DNA from: Brevundimonas sp. ASV9
GTDB taxonomy: Bacteria; Pseudomonadota; Alphaproteobacteria; Caulobacterales; Caulobacteraceae
Reading direction: 5' to 3'
Assembly (NCBI RefSeq): GCF_016429195.1
Contig: NZ_JAELUF010000008.1
Location: 1 to 57,475 of the forward strand
Length of the DNA: 57,475 bases
Made by a program: the position numbers and the translations under genes. Each line of letters begins with the position of its first letter. Position 1 is the stretch's first letter. The notes under the pieces were generated by a model. It was not told the origin of the DNA. It saw nothing but the letters and a program-made list of their open reading frames with translations, and searched no databases. Shown piece after piece: positions 1 through 8,323 of the stretch.

Positions 1-1
1 G

Positions 2-370
2 ACCGGCGGCGACGCGGTGGGCGTCTTCTCGGCTTGGACCAAGGCGGGCGGGACGTTCCGCAATGTGCGCGGCGATCTGCAGGCCGGCGACAGCCGTGCG
101 ACCCTCTCCAGCGACGTGTTGAGAGCCGATGCGAACGGCCGGCTGACCGGTCAGGTCCAGCTCCAGGCGCAAAAGCCTCTGCCCGCCCTGGCTGGCCTGA
201 TGGCGACGCGTCAGGGACCGGTCAACCGGATCGGCGCGGCCGGGGCCGCAGCAGCAGCGGGCGCGGCCGAGGCGACCGGACAGGAACAGCTGCCGCTGAC
301 GCTGGTCTTCCGCGACGGCCGCACCTGGCTCGGCCCCTTCCCGCTGGCCCCGGCGCCCAAGCTGTTCTGA
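2..370 (+). CDS. DUF2125-like protein, C-terminal part only
   Basis: The reading frame is open from the left window edge and stops at 368-370, so the N-terminus lies outside the window. The visible ~122 residues carry an Ala/Gly-rich stretch (around nt 235-285) and end in a Trp-Leu-Gly-Pro-Phe-Pro type tail. I associate that tail with DUF2125 proteins of alphaproteobacteria, which are envelope proteins of unknown function. The stop overlaps the next start by one base (tgatg), which indicates translational coupling. The family call rests on overall resemblance only. Confidence 0.55.
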   Translation, partial: TGGDAVGVFSAWTKAGGTFRNVRGDLQAGDSRATLSSDVLRADANGRLTGQVQLQAQKPLPALAGLMATRQGPVNRIGAAGAAAAAGAAEATGQEQLPLTLVFRDGRTWLGPFPLAPAPKLF

Positions 371-1056
371 TGGCCCTGCTGGACGAACCCGAAGCCGACG
401 ACGCCCTGCTGGCGCTGGATCGCGCCCTGGTCGAGGCGGTGCGGGCGCGGGTCGCCGCCGGTCCGCGCGACCGAGCCGACGCCTCGGCCATCGCCCTGCG
501 TCAACTGCTGGACGGCGCCTCGGCCGATGAGGCTGCGGCGGTCAAGGCGGTGTGGGGTCGGATCGAGGCAGCGACCGGACCCGCGCTGGTCGTCTGCGGC
601 GGCGTGGCCCAGGCCCTGGCGACGGACCGCTATGGCCTGCGGTCGCGGCCCCTGTCCGCCGACGAGGCGTTGAAGGCGGCCGAGGCGGGCTCGCGCGCCG
701 TGATCGACCTGTCGCCCGACCGGCCGTGGTGGGGCCGCCTGCTGGCGCGGCCCGAACTGAAGATCGTCGCCGCGCTGCCGGACGACCGGCGCGGCCGGCC
801 ACAAGCCTTCGTCGTGTCCAAAGAGATGTCCGGCCCCACGGGCGACGACGGCAGCTTCTGGGTCACCGACAGCGGCTGGTCCGAAACCAAGATCGTGGAT
901 GCCCTGGGCGACGCGGGACTGGTCGCCGATCCGCTGGCGGCGGCGGGCGGGTTGAAGCTGTTCATGCTGACGGGCTATGTGCAGGTCGACGACGGGCGGC
1001 TGAAGAGCGCGCCCGGACGAATGAGCGGCGTGATCGGCGCCGCCCCCATCTTCTGA
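370..1056 (+). CDS. hypothetical protein, possibly chorismate mutase-like
   Basis: This 228-residue soluble protein starts at an ATG that overlaps the preceding stop. A helical N-terminal half (roughly residues 8-75) with Leu-Asp-Arg-Ala-Leu-Val and Val-Arg-Ala-Arg patterns is reminiscent of AroQ-type chorismate mutase helices. The C-terminal half is mixed alpha/beta. It sits 14 bp upstream of hisC, whose family often doubles as an aromatic aminotransferase, which would fit a role in phenylalanine/tyrosine synthesis. I see no decisive active-site signature, so the enzymatic assignment is inference. Confidence 0.5.
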   Translation: MALLDEPEADDALLALDRALVEAVRARVAAGPRDRADASAIALRQLLDGASADEAAAVKAVWGRIEAATGPALVVCGGVAQALATDRYGLRSRPLSADEALKAAEAGSRAVIDLSPDRPWWGRLLARPELKIVAALPDDRRGRPQAFVVSKEMSGPTGDDGSFWVTDSGWSETKIVDALGDAGLVADPLAAAGGLKLFMLTGYVQVDDGRLKSAPGRMSGVIGAAPIF

Positions 1057-1070
1057 GATCAAGGCTTTCC

Positions 1071-2174
1071 ATGACCGACGCGACCGCGCCACACGGCCCT
1101 GCCCCCAAGCCCGGCATCCTCGACATCGCCCCATATGTCGGCGGCAAGTCGTCCATCGCCGGCGTCGCCGAACCGATGAAGCTGTCGTCCAACGAGAACA
1201 TGCTGGGCGCGGGCGAAAAGGCGCGTGCGGCCTATGAGGCGGCGATCAAGAATATCCACATCTATCCCGACGGCCGGGCGACCAAGCTGCGGAACGCGGT
1301 GTCGGAACTGCACGGGTTGGAGCCTGAACGGCTGATCTTCGGCAACGGCTCGGACGAGGTCTTCGCCCTGTTGAACCAGACCTATCTGACGGCGGGCGAC
1401 AACATCGTCTGCGGCCAGTACGGCTTTCTCGCCTACCGCATCAGCGCCCTGGGCTGCGAAGCCCAGGTCAAGCTGGCGCCCGAGCCGAACTTCAAGGCCG
1501 AGGTCGACGCGCTCCTGGCCCAGATCGATGAACGCACCAAGATCGTCTATGTCTCCAACCCGTCGAACCCGACCGGCAGCTACAATACGGGCGAGGAAAT
1601 CCGCCGCCTGCACGCCGCCCTGCCGGCCTACATCATCCTGGTCGTGGACGAGGCCTATGCGGAATATGTGACCGAGGCCGACTGGGAGACCGCCTTCCCG
1701 CTGGCCAAGGACGCCGAGAACATCGTCGTCACCCGCACCTTCTCCAAGATCCACGGCCTGGGCGGCTTGCGTATCGGTTTCGGCTATGCGCCGCTGAAGG
1801 TCGCCGAGGCCATCGACCGCATCCGCCTGCCGTTCAACGTCTCGGTGCCGGGGCTTGAGGCCGCAACGGCCGCCCTGTCGGACGAGTCGCACCAGACGGC
1901 GTCGCGCGATCTGATCTCGAACTGGAAGCCGCGCCTGACCCAGGCCCTGCGCGGCTTTGGGTTGAACGTCCTGCCCAGCGCCGGCAACTTCGTCCTGGTG
2001 CTGTTCGACAGCGCCGAGCGCGCCGCCGCCGCCAACGACTATCTGAACACCAAGGGCATCATCGTCCGCCCTGTCGGCGGCTACGGCCTGCCTCAGGCTC
2101 TGCGCATCACCATCGGCACCGAAGACCAGAACCGCGCCGTCATCGATGCGCTGAGTGAGTTCGCGGCCACCTGA
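1071..2174 (+). CDS. hisC: histidinol-phosphate aminotransferase (class I/II PLP enzyme)
   Basis: The protein has 367 residues, the usual length for HisC. It transfers an amino group between glutamate and imidazole-acetol phosphate in histidine synthesis. Homologues beside aromatic-pathway genes may act on phenylpyruvate instead. Visible signatures are Ser-Ser-Asn-Glu-Asn near residue 40, Asn-Pro-Ser-Asn-Pro-Thr-Gly near 163, Val-Val-Asp-Glu-Ala-Tyr near 193, and the PLP lysine K226 in a Thr-Phe-Ser-Lys-Ile motif followed by an Arg-Ile-Gly-Phe anchor. The ATG at 1071 is preferred over upstream in-frame ATGs because those lie inside the previous gene. It is probably co-transcribed with the two genes before it. 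Confidence 0.93.
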   Translation: MTDATAPHGPAPKPGILDIAPYVGGKSSIAGVAEPMKLSSNENMLGAGEKARAAYEAAIKNIHIYPDGRATKLRNAVSELHGLEPERLIFGNGSDEVFALLNQTYLTAGDNIVCGQYGFLAYRISALGCEAQVKLAPEPNFKAEVDALLAQIDERTKIVYVSNPSNPTGSYNTGEEIRRLHAALPAYIILVVDEAYAEYVTEADWETAFPLAKDAENIVVTRTFSKIHGLGGLRIGFGYAPLKVAEAIDRIRLPFNVSVPGLEAATAALSDESHQTASRDLISNWKPRLTQALRGFGLNVLPSAGNFVLVLFDSAERAAAANDYLNTKGIIVRPVGGYGLPQALRITIGTEDQNRAVIDALSEFAAT

Positions 2175-2188
2175 TCAAAGGGCAAGAA

Positions 2189-2214
2189 GCGGCGGCCGCA
2201 TTCGCAGCCGCCGC
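2189..2214. terminator. hairpin between convergent hisC and the MipA gene
   Basis: An 8-bp GC stem, gcggcggc at 2189-2196 and gccgccgc at 2207-2214, encloses a 10-nt loop. It lies in the 47-bp gap between two convergent genes, so it could stop transcription from both sides. There is no clear T tract on either strand. Confidence 0.5.
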
Positions 2215-2221
2215 ATTGCTA

Positions 2222-3001
2222 TCAGCCGCCAAAGCGACGGGCGATGAAGACGCCGGTGCGGACGGCGTCGTCACTTTGCGACAGGGGACTGTCGGCCACG
2301 TCGCCCAGGCGGCGCTCGTAGTTGAGCAAGGCTCCGGCGCCCCATTTGTCGCCGATCGGGACCAGCAGGACCAGGCTGGCGCCCGCGCCCTGCAGACCGC
2401 CGCCGGGGGAATAGGCGCTGATGCCGTTGGCGGCCGCCTCGGCGGTGCTGACGCCATAGTAGGCGTCCGCCAGTTTGGAATCGCCGCCGCGGACATAGGC
2501 CGAGGCGTTCAGAAGGCCGACGGGCGTCACGCGCTGATGGCCGACGGAGGCATAGTATTCCGTGCCCTCGCTGACGTCGGACACGTCGCGGCTGATCCGA
2601 CCGCCGACCACCACATTGCCGGGCAGACGCTTGTAGGCGTAGGCGGCCAGGTCCGCGCCGAAGCCCGGACGATCCAGCGTCAGCCCTTCGATATCATCGG
2701 CCGAGAAGCGCGGGCGCAGTTGAAGACCGGCGCGGAAGTCGTCGGTCTTGATCGCGTTCCAGCCCAGGCCGTCGATCGGATTGAGATAAACCAGGTCGCG
2801 ATAATTGGCCGAAACCCACGGGGCGACCGTTGTCTTGGAGCCCGTGTCACCGTTGGAGTCGTTGCGATAAAGGACGCCCGCGCCGAGATCGACGGTCCAG
2901 TTCTGGGGGGCGGGCCGGATCTGCTCATACGGTTGCGACTGGGCCAGGGCGGAGCCGGCGACGGCGGCGAAGGCGACGGAGAGCAGAAGGGGGCGAAGCA
3001 T
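2222..3001 (-). CDS. MipA/OmpV family outer-membrane protein
   Basis: The protein has 259 residues with a signal peptide (about residues 1-20, ending Ser-Ala-Leu-Ala-Gln). The mature part alternates short amphipathic strands with Gly/Asp turns and ends Ala-Arg-Arg-Phe-Gly-Gly, as expected for a beta-barrel. The opening strands (Trp-Thr-Val-Asp-Leu-Gly-Ala-Gly) and the Pro-Trp-Val-Ser-Ala-Asn-Tyr segment fit the MipA/OmpV family, described as MltA-interacting scaffold or outer-membrane proteins. The gene is convergent with hisC. The family assignment is good; the exact role is open. Confidence 0.8.
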   Translation of the reverse strand: MLRPLLLSVAFAAVAGSALAQSQPYEQIRPAPQNWTVDLGAGVLYRNDSNGDTGSKTTVAPWVSANYRDLVYLNPIDGLGWNAIKTDDFRAGLQLRPRFSADDIEGLTLDRPGFGADLAAYAYKRLPGNVVVGGRISRDVSDVSEGTEYYASVGHQRVTPVGLLNASAYVRGGDSKLADAYYGVSTAEAAANGISAYSPGGGLQGAGASLVLLVPIGDKWGAGALLNYERRLGDVADSPLSQSDDAVRTGVFIARRFGG

Positions 3002-3036
3002 CGGGCGTTTCCATGGGTGGCGCCCGAGCGGGGAGG

Positions 3037-3774
3037 TCAGGCCGGTTCAGAATGCGCAAGCTGGGCCTTTGGCTCCAGCAGCGCCAACGACGCCGTCTCT
3101 ATGCGACTTTCCAGCAACGCCATCATGGCCCCGCGCTTCAGTTGGGCCGGGATCGGCTCAAGAAATTCGAACACGACCGTGCCAGGATACCGGCGGAAGC
3201 CGTGTGCCGGCCAGTGGACGCCGGAGTTGGTGGCGACGGGCCAGCAGGGGCCTTCCAGATCGCGATAGATGGCGGCGACGCCGGGCTTGTAGTCGCCAGG
3301 CACGCCCGGATCGTTGCGAGTGCCCTCGGGGAAGATGACGATCTGGCGGCCTTCGGACAGGCGGTCGCGCGCCTGTCGTGTCATGTCCTTCAGCGCCTTG
3401 GCGTGGCCCGCGCGATCCACGGCGATCATCTTTGCCTTCCAGGCGAACCAGCCGAAGAAGGGCAGGGGCATCAGCTCCTTCTTCATCACGAAACAGGCGT
3501 CGGGCAGGACGGCCAGCAGGGCCACGATGTCCAGCATCCCCTGGTGTTTGGACGCGATTAGGGCGGCGCCGGACGGGGCGTGCTCCAACCCGCGCACCTC
3601 GACCTTCACCCCCGCGATCCAGCGCAGGCCGAACAGGACGATCTTCGCCCACAGCTTGCACACGCCCTGCACATAGCGGTGCGGCAGCAGCAGGACCGGC
3701 GACAGGCCGATGGCGATGATCGGCATCGACAAATAGAGCCAGGCGGTGAAGATCAGGGAACGCAGGGTGTTCAC
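3037..3774 (-). CDS. plsC: 1-acyl-sn-glycerol-3-phosphate acyltransferase
   Basis: This 245-residue membrane enzyme transfers a second acyl chain to lysophosphatidate to make phosphatidate. It has an N-terminal hydrophobic segment (about residues 8-31), the HX4D catalytic motif at H77-D82, and the glycerol-phosphate binding motif Phe-Pro-Glu-Gly-Thr-Arg at 148-153. The start is GTG at 3774, directly adjacent to the stop of the YdcF gene upstream. This suggests co-transcription with the ydcF-ftsX-ftsE group. Confidence 0.92.
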   Translation of the reverse strand: MNTLRSLIFTAWLYLSMPIIAIGLSPVLLLPHRYVQGVCKLWAKIVLFGLRWIAGVKVEVRGLEHAPSGAALIASKHQGMLDIVALLAVLPDACFVMKKELMPLPFFGWFAWKAKMIAVDRAGHAKALKDMTRQARDRLSEGRQIVIFPEGTRNDPGVPGDYKPGVAAIYRDLEGPCWPVATNSGVHWPAHGFRRYPGTVVFEFLEPIPAQLKRGAMMALLESRIETASLALLEPKAQLAHSEPA

Positions 3775-4419
3775 TTAGGACGCGGCCTTTTCGTCAGGGG
3801 CGGTTTCGCTCTCGGCCGCGACTGCGGCGGGCCGGTCGCGGGTGATGCGGCGCACGCCCTCACGACCCAGAACGGCGAGATATTTCATGTATTCCAGCGT
3901 CATCCGACGCGCGGTCACCGCCGCCCGCCACCAGCGCGCATTGTCCAGCGAGGGGGTGGAGATGGCGTAGGGCGTCAGTTTCACGCCCGGCAGCTGGCCC
4001 CGGATTTCGACCAGCGAACGCGGCATATGATAGTCGGAGGTCACGACGATCAGGCTGCGATAACCCTTGGCGCGGCTCCAGGCGGCGATCTCCTGGGCGT
4101 TGCCGACCGTGTCCTCGGCCTCGAAGCCCAGGTCGACGCAGCAGTTGAACAGGCGGCTGGAGCCGGGCGTCAGCTCACGCAGCTCTTGGCGGCGCACTTC
4201 GCGATTGACGCCGGAGATCAGCACCCGTTCGCCCTTGCCCTGTTCAAGCAGGCGGATGGCGGTGTTGACCCGCTCGGACGACGGACCGGTCAGGGCCACG
4301 ATGGCGTCGGCGCGGGCGGGGTCGTCGGCCGGCGTCAGTTCGCGCACCCGGTGGGCGAAGGCGAACAGGCCGACCAGCCAGATCAGACCGGCGATGAAGA
4401 TGACGCTCAACAGTCTCAT
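3775..4419 (-). CDS. YdcF/SanA family protein (DUF218)
   Basis: The protein has 214 residues with one N-terminal membrane segment (about 4-20), then the DUF218 Rossmann-like domain. That domain shows Ala-Asp-Ala-Ile-Val-Ala-Leu-Thr-Gly near 37-45, an Asn-Thr-Ala pattern near 52, and Val-Thr-Ser-Asp-Tyr-His-Met-Pro-Arg at 126-134. DUF218 proteins include SanA and ElyC, linked to envelope integrity. The ATG at 4419 overlaps the 3' end of ftsX by 4 bp; a much longer upstream extension of this frame is the shadow of ftsX. Its place between ftsX and plsC supports an envelope role. Confidence 0.85.
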   Translation of the reverse strand: MRLLSVIFIAGLIWLVGLFAFAHRVRELTPADDPARADAIVALTGPSSERVNTAIRLLEQGKGERVLISGVNREVRRQELRELTPGSSRLFNCCVDLGFEAEDTVGNAQEIAAWSRAKGYRSLIVVTSDYHMPRSLVEIRGQLPGVKLTPYAISTPSLDNARWWRAAVTARRMTLEYMKYLAVLGREGVRRITRDRPAAVAAESETAPDEKAAS

Positions 4420-5330
4420 GCGCCCCCTCCCTCTGTTGACCGTCCTGAAGCCAGCATTCGCATGGCGGCGAATCTCGCCGCGAGAACCGCAACCGTAACC
4501 GCGAGCAGCGGGCAAGGCGAGAGCAAGGCCAGGTCGCTCCAGCTGATCGGCAGGGCCGCCGTCAGGCCGCCCGATCCGCCGATGAACCGCAGGAGGATCA
4601 GAAGGACCGCCGCCAGCCCGGCGCCGATCGCGCCCGCGCCGGCCGCCATCAGACCGAACCGCCGCTGGAACAGCCAGGCAATGGCCCCGTCGGTCGCGCC
4701 GTTCAGGCTCAGGGTCTCGATCACGCTCTGACCCGCCGCCAGGCCCGCGCGTGTCGCATAGGCGATGGCGGCGGCCGCGGCGAAGGCGACGGCCAGGAAC
4801 GCGGCGCCGGCCAGGACCGTGATCATGCCGGCGGACCGCTCGACCTCGCCGCGCCACAGGCTGTGATCGTCCACCGTGGCGTCCAGTCCGGCCTCGGCCA
4901 GGGCGCGGCTCAGGGTGACGGCGCTGGCGGGGGCGTCGAGGTTCAGCCGCACGGTCACCAGATGGGGCAGGGGCAGATCGGGCAGGACTGCGTCGCCGAG
5001 CCAGGGGCGCAGCAGATCCTCGGCCGCCTTGCGGCTCAGGGCGGCGGCCTCCTCCACCCCATCGACGCCGGACAGGGTCTCGGCCGCGCGGGCGGCGGCG
5101 GTGTCGCCGGTTTCGCCGACGCGGGGACGGACCTGCACGGTCGCCTCGGCGCCCAGCTGTCGGGCCCAGCCGTGCGCGGCGCGGTCGGCGGCCGAGGCGG
5201 CGACGGCCGCGAGACAGGCCAAGAAGCACAGGACCGCGATGACCGTCATCAGCCACGGCTCGCCGGCCGCGGCGGGCGGCAGGAGGCCGGGCCGGCGGCT
5301 GGAGAGGCTGAAGTCGGACAGGCGGATCAT
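4416..5330 (-). CDS. ftsX: cell division protein FtsX
   Basis: This 304-residue integral membrane protein is the permease-like partner of FtsE. The FtsEX complex sits at the divisome and controls periplasmic cell-wall hydrolysis. The first membrane segment is near residues 28-48, followed by a periplasmic domain (about 50-165) and three further hydrophobic segments near 170-190, 225-250 and 270-290. This is the four-helix FtsX layout. It overlaps ftsE by 4 bp (ATGA) and ydcF by 4 bp, so the genes are tightly coupled. Confidence 0.9.
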   Translation of the reverse strand: MIRLSDFSLSSRRPGLLPPAAAGEPWLMTVIAVLCFLACLAAVAASAADRAAHGWARQLGAEATVQVRPRVGETGDTAAARAAETLSGVDGVEEAAALSRKAAEDLLRPWLGDAVLPDLPLPHLVTVRLNLDAPASAVTLSRALAEAGLDATVDDHSLWRGEVERSAGMITVLAGAAFLAVAFAAAAAIAYATRAGLAAGQSVIETLSLNGATDGAIAWLFQRRFGLMAAGAGAIGAGLAAVLLILLRFIGGSGGLTAALPISWSDLALLSPCPLLAVTVAVLAARFAAMRMLASGRSTEGGGA

Positions 5331-6007
5331 GCGGCGGCCCGCGAGGGTTCGCTGAGCCGTCCGGCTTCCAGCCTCAAGACGCGCGCGCCCGACCGCTGGG
5401 CCAGGGCCTCGTCATGGCTGGCGATCAGGACGGTGGCCCCCAGCTTGTTCAGCGACTGGAACAGCCGCAGCAGCTTGTCGGCCATGACGGCGTCCACGCT
5501 GCCGGTCGGTTCGTCGGCCACGATCAGGCCGGGGCGGGTGATGACGGCGCGGGCGATGGCCAGGCGCTGCTTCTCGCCGCCGGACAGGGCGGGGGGACGG
5601 GCCTCCATCCGGCGACCCAAACCCACCCATTTCAGCATCTCGCGCACGTCGTCGGCGTACTCGGCCTCGGATAAGCCCGCGAGGCGCAGCGGCAGGGCGA
5701 CATTTTCGAAGGCCGACAGATGATCCAGCAGGCGGAAATCCTGGAACACCACGCCCATCCGCCGCCGAAAGGCCGGGATGTCGCGACGATCGATGCGCGT
5801 GACATCCGATCCGAACAGGCGGAGGGTTCCCGTTCGGGGTTGGTCCGCCAGCGTCAGCAGACGCAGCAGCGAAGACTTTCCGGCCCCGGACGGCCCGGTA
5901 AGAAAGTGGAAAGAGCCGCGCGGCAAAATGAGGTTAACGTCCCGCAGCACGTCGGGCGCGCCGACATAGCCGAAGCCGACGCCGGACAGGCGAACGGTCT
6001 CGGTCAT
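5327..6007 (-). CDS. ftsE: cell division ATP-binding protein FtsE
   Basis: This 226-residue ABC ATPase drives FtsX. It shows Walker A Gly-Pro-Ser-Gly-Ala-Gly-Lys-Ser-Ser at 38-46, a Q-loop Val-Phe-Gln-Asp near 87-90, the signature Leu-Ser-Gly-Gly-Glu-Lys-Gln at 141-147, Walker B Leu-Ile-Val-Ala-Asp-Glu-Pro at 161-167, and an H-loop Ser-His-Asp near 199. I chose the ATG at 6007 (Met-Thr-Glu-Thr) because the conserved N-terminus begins there. A start 10 codons upstream is also open. It is the first gene of the ftsE-ftsX-ydcF-plsC run and is divergent from the zinc-ribbon gene. Confidence 0.93.
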   Translation of the reverse strand: MTETVRLSGVGFGYVGAPDVLRDVNLILPRGSFHFLTGPSGAGKSSLLRLLTLADQPRTGTLRLFGSDVTRIDRRDIPAFRRRMGVVFQDFRLLDHLSAFENVALPLRLAGLSEAEYADDVREMLKWVGLGRRMEARPPALSGGEKQRLAIARAVITRPGLIVADEPTGSVDAVMADKLLRLFQSLNKLGATVLIASHDEALAQRSGARVLRLEAGRLSEPSRAAA

Positions 6008-6108
6008 AGCGGCGGGTTCGGCGGGCGAGGACGGCATGGTATGTGTTTCAGGAACAGGGCGCGGCGTCGCGCCTTACGGGAGGGGGCGACAGCCTCGCAG
6101 TCAGCCAC

Positions 6109-7041
6109 ATGATACTGACCTGCCCCGCCTGCGCCACCAGCTATTTCATTCGTGACGAAGTCATCGGCTCCGAAGGCCGCAAGGTGCGCTGCCAGTCGTG
6201 CGGCGAAGTCTGGCGCGCGACACCCGACGAGCCGCTGGAACTGACCCTGACACCCGAGCCGGCCGCCGCCGCCGCGCCCGCAACCCCGCCCGAACCCGAT
6301 CCCGCGCCGACCGCGGCCAGTCTGGCCGAAACGCCGGCGCCGGAGTTGCCCCGGGCGTTCCGCGCCCGCGCCGATCGCCAGAAGAAGCTGCGCCGCGCCG
6401 CCACCCAGGGCGTGATCTGGGCGGGTCTGGCCAGCGTCTTCATCGGCCTGATCGTTTCGGCATTCCTGTTCCGCGTCGAGATCGTCCAGGCTTTCCCTCG
6501 GGCGGCTTCGGCCTACAAATTCTTCGGCGCGCCGGTCAATCCGGTCGGGCTGGACTTCGAAGCGTTGACGGCCAAGGCTGCGCCGAACCATCCCGGCATG
6601 GTCGTGGTGTCCGGCGCTATCCGCAATGTGCGCGACGTCGAGATCGTCTCGCCGCCGATTCGCGTGGCCCTGCTGGACGCCGCCGGCGCCGAGGTCGGGT
6701 TCAAGATCGTAAAGATCGACGCGGCGCCGGTCCTGCCGGGCAAGGTCCAGGGCTTCGCCGCCCTGATCCCCGATCCGGGCGGCCACGGGGCCGGGATCGG
6801 CGTCGACTTCGCGCCGGCCAGCCCGGCGCCTGCCAAACCCCCAGCTGAACACGGCGGACATGATGCGAAGGCCGCGCCCGCGCACGCAGCGCAGCCCGCC
6901 GCCGAAACCTCGCAGGGGCTGCGCTCGGCGACGGCGCCCGGCGCCGAGGCGCCGAACACGGCCGCGCCGATCGACGCGCGACCGGTCGGGGCTGTGGACA
7001 AGGGGCATGGTGAGGCGGTATCGGCCTCGCATCATGGCTGA
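6109..7041 (+). CDS. MJ0042-type zinc-ribbon membrane protein with DUF3426-like domain
   Basis: The protein has 310 residues. The N-terminal zinc ribbon has C5, C8, C28 and C31 in Cys-Pro-Ala-Cys and Cys-Gln-Ser-Cys. A Pro/Ala-rich linker follows, then one membrane helix around residues 103-124, then a DUF3426-like beta domain (about 135-240) and a low-complexity Ala/Pro/His tail. The ligand is unknown; cytoplasmic metal sensing or RNA/protein binding are possible. The ATG at 6109 is chosen because the zinc ribbon begins immediately. Its 3' end overlaps the phosphoribosyltransferase by 8 bp. Confidence 0.82.
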   Translation: MILTCPACATSYFIRDEVIGSEGRKVRCQSCGEVWRATPDEPLELTLTPEPAAAAAPATPPEPDPAPTAASLAETPAPELPRAFRARADRQKKLRRAATQGVIWAGLASVFIGLIVSAFLFRVEIVQAFPRAASAYKFFGAPVNPVGLDFEALTAKAAPNHPGMVVVSGAIRNVRDVEIVSPPIRVALLDAAGAEVGFKIVKIDAAPVLPGKVQGFAALIPDPGGHGAGIGVDFAPASPAPAKPPAEHGGHDAKAAPAHAAQPAAETSQGLRSATAPGAEAPNTAAPIDARPVGAVDKGHGEAVSASHHG

Positions 7042-7567
7042 TACCTCCCCGACGCCGACCGTTCTTCTGTCCGAGGCCGAGGTGGCGCGCATCGTCGCCG
7101 ACCTGGCCCAGCGCATCGCGCCCGTCATCGACGACGATACGGTCGCCGCCGTGCTGCTGACCGGCGGCCTGTGGTTCGCCGCCGACCTGACCCGCGCCCT
7201 GTCGCGCGTCGGCCGCAACGTCCGTTTCGACGCCCTGTGGCTGGCCTCCTACGGCGACGAGCAGACCAGCCGGGGCCGGATCGACGTCTATGCGCCGTTC
7301 CAGCGCCCGATCGCGGGCCGCCGCGTCCTTATACTGGACGACGTGTTCGACACCGGCCTGTCGCTGGCGGAGGCCGTGCGCATCGCTAAGGACGCCGGCG
7401 CGTCTGAAGTCCTGACCTGCGTCTTCGCCAGGAAGCCCTGGCCCAAGCCCCGCGCGCCCGAGCCGGACTTCGTCGGCTGGGAGGCGCCGAACCGCTTTCT
7501 GGTCGGCTATGGCCTGGACCACGCCGGGACGCTGAGGGGCCTGCCGGACATCTGCGCCCTCGACTGA
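7034..7567 (+). CDS. hypoxanthine phosphoribosyltransferase-like protein
   Basis: The protein has 177 residues. The PRPP-binding loop Val-Leu-Ile-Leu-Asp-Asp-Val-Phe-Asp-Thr-Gly lies near residues 98-108. An early Leu-Leu-Thr-Gly-Gly turn and a Tyr-Gly-Asp-Glu region fit the HPRT fold. Enzymes of this family make IMP or GMP from free purine bases and PRPP. The start ATG overlaps the preceding gene. The Trp/Pro-rich segment near 130-155 is typical of HPRT-like proteins, but the substrate cannot be told from sequence. Confidence 0.8.
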   Translation: MADTSPTPTVLLSEAEVARIVADLAQRIAPVIDDDTVAAVLLTGGLWFAADLTRALSRVGRNVRFDALWLASYGDEQTSRGRIDVYAPFQRPIAGRRVLILDDVFDTGLSLAEAVRIAKDAGASEVLTCVFARKPWPKPRAPEPDFVGWEAPNRFLVGYGLDHAGTLRGLPDICALD

Positions 7568-7629
7568 GTTCAAGGCGCGGCGACAGCGGGGATAATCCGT
7601 CCGGGGCTGAATTTCCGCCCGGTTCGGCG

Positions 7630-7657
7630 TTGACTCTCCGACACCCTTCCGTATATG
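7630..7657 (+). promoter_or_regulatory. probable rplU-rpmA promoter
   Basis: A -35 element TTGACT at 7630-7635 and a -10 element TATATG at 7652-7657 are separated by 16 bp. They lie about 70 bp upstream of rplU, in the 160-bp gap after the phosphoribosyltransferase. It is among the best housekeeping-type promoter matches in the window. Confidence 0.6.
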
Positions 7658-7678
7658 TCGCCGCTCTTCGCCGCCGGG

Positions 7679-7705
7679 GCCCTCTCCGGGGGCGTATCTT
7701 TTTTT
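7679..7705 (+). terminator. hairpin with T-tract in the rplU leader (terminator or attenuator)
   Basis: A short stem, GCCC at 7679-7682 with GGGC at 7690-7693, is followed by a T-rich run (tctttttt) ending at 7705. This lies downstream of the candidate promoter and 22 nt before the rplU ATG. It may terminate upstream transcription or act as an attenuator inside the rplU leader. The stem is short, so efficiency is uncertain. Confidence 0.45.
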
Positions 7706-7727
7706 GCGTTTGCGCTGAGGCTTCAAC

Positions 7728-8282
7728 ATGTACGCGGTGATCAAGACCGGCGGCAAGCAGTACCGGGTCCAACCGGGCGACACCATCGTCGTCGAAAAGC
7801 TCGACGGCGACGCCGGCGCTGAGCTGAAGTTCGACAGCGTCCTGATGCTGGGCGGCGACAAGGGCGTGACCCTGGGCGCCCCCCTGATCGACGGCGCCTT
7901 CGTCGGCGCGACCCTGGTCGAGACCCGCAAGGGTGAGAAGATCAAGATCTTCAAGAAGACCCGTCGCCAGGGTTATCGCCGCACGAACGGCCATCGCCAG
8001 ATGGAATCGGTCCTGCGCATCACCGGCATCGAAGGCGCCGGCGAGACCGCCAAGTGGGACGGCAAGGTCGATCTGACCACCAAGGCCGAGATCAACCTGC
8101 GCGCTCGCAACCTGGCCGCTCGTGACGCCACTTCCTCGCTGGGTTCGACCGAGACGGTCGTGACCGACGTGGACGGCGCCGAGGTCAAGGGCGTCGTGGT
8201 TGAGAGCTCGGCTCCCGCCAAGAAGGCCCCGGCCAAGAAGAAGGCTGCGCCCAAGGCTGAAGCCGCCGGCGACGAAGCCTAA
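7728..8282 (+). CDS. rplU: 50S ribosomal protein L21, with C-terminal extension
   Basis: The protein has 184 residues; the L21 core fills about the first 103. It opens Met-Tyr-Ala-Val-Ile-Lys-Thr-Gly-Gly-Lys-Gln-Tyr and includes Lys-Thr-Arg-Arg-Gln-Gly-Tyr-Arg-Arg. L21 binds 23S rRNA in the large subunit. The rest is an added domain with a Lys/Ala/Pro-rich tail (about residues 163-178), so the protein is much longer than E. coli L21 (103 residues). It precedes rpmA (L27), the standard pairing. Confidence 0.97.
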   Translation: MYAVIKTGGKQYRVQPGDTIVVEKLDGDAGAELKFDSVLMLGGDKGVTLGAPLIDGAFVGATLVETRKGEKIKIFKKTRRQGYRRTNGHRQMESVLRITGIEGAGETAKWDGKVDLTTKAEINLRARNLAARDATSSLGSTETVVTDVDGAEVKGVVVESSAPAKKAPAKKKAAPKAEAAGDEA

Positions 8283-8323
8283 GACATTCACCGGCGCCTC
8301 GGCGCCAGACCTAAGTTACGGAC

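Noticed and set aside
4420..5256. Long N-terminal extension of the YdcF frame
   Set aside because: The extension is an Arg/Gly/Pro-rich shadow of ftsX; the real start with a membrane helix is at 4419.
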